From an uncultured Corynebacterium sp. (GTDB lineage Bacteria > Actinomycetota > Actinomycetes > Mycobacteriales > Mycobacteriaceae), in contig NZ_CAMIHZ010000028.1 of NCBI RefSeq assembly GCF_946222305.1, positions 1-30,851 on the forward strand: 30,851 nt of DNA, in the 5' to 3' direction. Position 1 is the first letter of the stretch. Every line of letters starts with the position of its first letter. Below, piece by piece: positions 29,400-30,851 of the stretch. The notes under the pieces are model-generated. The model did no database searches. It was given only the letters and a program-made list of their open reading frames with translations, and had not been told where the DNA came from. The translations under genes and the position numbers were made by a program.

Positions 29400-30851
29400 T
29401 CCTCGATCCTGCAGTAGCCGCAGCCCGCGACCCGAGGTCCCCTGAGGCGATCCGTCAAAAACGTGGTGTGGACGCCCGCCTTGTGCCGGTCGCAGCAAGT
29501 GTTTGGATCGCGGTGGGGGCAACCATGGCCACTAGATCGAAAAATGTACCGCTAGTTTGTCTGCTGATCCTAGCCTTTGCCATAGGAGCGCTGGTGTGGA
29601 ACCGGCGGCGCCGATGGCGCAGCACAGGAGTGCCCGCACCACACCAACTCCGTCGCACCGAGATCATCGAATTCCTCTGCTGGCAGCTTGTCGTGTGTGC
29701 CTGTGTGGCCAGTGCCTCCGCATCACTGACAGCACTGAAGCTTCACCACGTCGATGGCCACCCATGGCTAAGCAGCGAGTCCACCATCCGCTTCCGTGGC
29801 GAGGTGACCATCGCGGGTTTACCCAAGTTGCAAGACCAGGGACGGGTGCAAGTACCAGTAGATCTTCCCGGCTTGGGCAGTGTGCCTCTCTTCGTCGACG
29901 CCAACGAACTCCCCATAACCGCATCCCAGCAGAAGCGGCGCCCACCTCTGAGCACGATTTTTGCCCCCGGTCAGAAAATCGACGTTTCAGCCACCGTTCG
30001 ACGCAGCGACAAGGTCAGTGTGGTGCCGTTGACGCTGTCCGCGCAGCGCGACGTTCGACTGGTTGCAGGTGGTGAACCCCGTGGGCTGTGGGCGATGGCC
30101 CGCCATCTGCGCAGTAGTCTACTCACACAGGTGGAGTGGTTGCCCGACCAGTCGCGGATGCTCGTCCCTGGAATGGTGATGGGGGATGTGAGCATGCAAC
30201 CACCCGATGTGCGCAAGAAATTCACAGATACAGGATTGAGCCACCTCAGCGTGGTATCGGGATCGAATATCGCGATTCTGGCGAGCTCCATCATGATTAT
30301 CGCCACGGCCTGCGGGGCTCGTCGTCGAGCTAAAACGGTGATCGTAGCTGCTTCACTGTGTGCATTTGTTGTCGTAGTGGGGCCAGAACCCAGTGTTTTG
30401 CGGGCAACGGTGATGGGGCTCATTGGCGTCATAGCAGTAGTAACCGCCCGGTGGAAAGACGTTGTTGCGGCGGTGTGCATCAGCATTATTGTGCTGCTGG
30501 TGATTGATCCTGGTCTAGCGGCGAACTATGGCTTTGTGTTGTCGATCGTGGCCACGGTGGGAATTTCCGTGTTGGCACCGCGATGGTCGGCAGGGATACT
30601 GCGGTGGTGGGCGCGGAAAACACTCGCCCGTTATCAACGCCCGCCCCGGCAGTGGGAGGCCCAACTGGTGCGCATGGTTGTTGTGGCAGCTGCCGCAGAT
30701 GCCGTCACGATCCCAGTGATTGCACACATGACCGGAAAAATACCGGTGGTGGCAATTGTGGCCAACTTGCTGGTGCTGTGGGCCGTTCCGATCATCACTA
30801 CCGCGGGGATGGGGTTGAGTGTGGTGGGGGCGTGCACCACCGCGGTGGGGT
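29396..30851 (+). CDS. comEC: ComEC/Rec2 family DNA uptake channel, 3' end outside the window
   Basis: ComEC forms the membrane channel that passes single-stranded DNA into the cell. The reading frame opens at ATG 29396 (ATGA overlap with comEA) and stays open to the window end, giving 485 visible residues. After the N-terminal membrane segments and the OB-like extracellular part (FRGEVTIAGLPKLQDQGRVQ), the competence domain shows GMVMGDVSMQPPDVRKKFTD, then TGLSHLSVVSGSNIAIL and GPEPSVLRATVMGLIG, all hallmarks of the family. Several hydrophobic helices follow. The metallo-beta-lactamase-like domain, if present, is beyond the edge. Partner genes such as holA usually lie downstream. Confidence 0.93.
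   Translation, partial: MILDPAVAAARDPRSPEAIRQKRGVDARLVPVAASVWIAVGATMATRSKNVPLVCLLILAFAIGALVWNRRRRWRSTGVPAPHQLRRTEIIEFLCWQLVVCACVASASASLTALKLHHVDGHPWLSSESTIRFRGEVTIAGLPKLQDQGRVQVPVDLPGLGSVPLFVDANELPITASQQKRRPPLSTIFAPGQKIDVSATVRRSDKVSVVPLTLSAQRDVRLVAGGEPRGLWAMARHLRSSLLTQVEWLPDQSRMLVPGMVMGDVSMQPPDVRKKFTDTGLSHLSVVSGSNIAILASSIMIIATACGARRRAKTVIVAASLCAFVVVVGPEPSVLRATVMGLIGVIAVVTARWKDVVAAVCISIIVLLVIDPGLAANYGFVLSIVATVGISVLAPRWSAGILRWWARKTLARYQRPPRQWEAQLVRMVVVAAAADAVTIPVIAHMTGKIPVVAIVANLLVLWAVPIITTAGMGLSVVGACTTAVG

Noticed and set aside
29557..30075. 172-codon plus-strand frame inside comEC
   Set aside because: It is out of frame with the ComEC coding sequence, which holds the conserved MGD, SHLSVVSG and GPEPS motifs.

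Overview
The window reads as core chromosome of a GC-rich actinobacterium, most likely a Corynebacterium. The evidence is the gene order (tig-clpP1-clpP2-clpX, TetR/mdh, valS-folC-DUF4233-ndk, rne-rplU-rpmA-obgE-proB-proA, nadD-rsfS-gpgP-degV-comEA-comEC), the corynebacterial style of the proteins, frequent GTG/TTG starts and many genes without a Shine-Dalgarno sequence. The species cannot be fixed from the sequence alone. I see no tRNA, rRNA, insertion sequence, prophage or CRISPR array.

Layout. 1-4717: protein quality control, with trigger factor (unusually long Lys-rich tail), the two ClpP subunits behind a ClgR-type operator, and ClpX. 4721-6669: a TetR-like regulator with a poorly conserved DNA-binding domain, divergent from malate dehydrogenase. 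6670-6961: a repeat-rich spacer leading into an HSL-family esterase (6962-8128). 8201-13877: valyl-tRNA synthetase, folylpolyglutamate synthase (ATGA overlap), a DUF4233 membrane protein and nucleoside diphosphate kinase, closed by a strong bidirectional terminator. 13962-14720 (minus): a four-helix membrane protein with a cytoplasmic winged-helix-like tail. 14876-18487: a very large RNase E/G. 18488-19411: L21 and L27 behind a long structured leader and closed by a compound terminator. 19603-23854: ObgE, then ProB and ProA, the first steps of proline synthesis. 24009-24914 (minus): a YwiC-like polytopic membrane protein. 25014-28269: NadD, the ribosome silencing factor RsfS, a GpgP-like phosphatase and a DegV lipid-binding protein; the last three are joined by 1-nt start/stop overlaps (rsfS-gpgP, gpgP-degV). 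28380-end: comEA and a comEC gene cut by the window edge.

Functional themes are protein folding and degradation, translation and ribosome assembly, RNA decay, and central metabolism (malate, NAD, folate, proline, nucleotides). Most genes are ordinary housekeeping genes. The unusual content is in added protein segments (tig tail, folC and proB N-terminal extensions, a ~135-residue insertion inside DegV, repeated Arg-rich motifs in RNase E), in repeat-rich or palindromic spacers, and in a recurring promoter geometry in which a -10-like hexamer sits 6-9 nt before the start codon, implying leaderless mRNAs. I did not find an obvious new multi-gene system; the best candidates for new biology are the membrane winged-helix protein, the DegV insertion and the leaderless-gene set.
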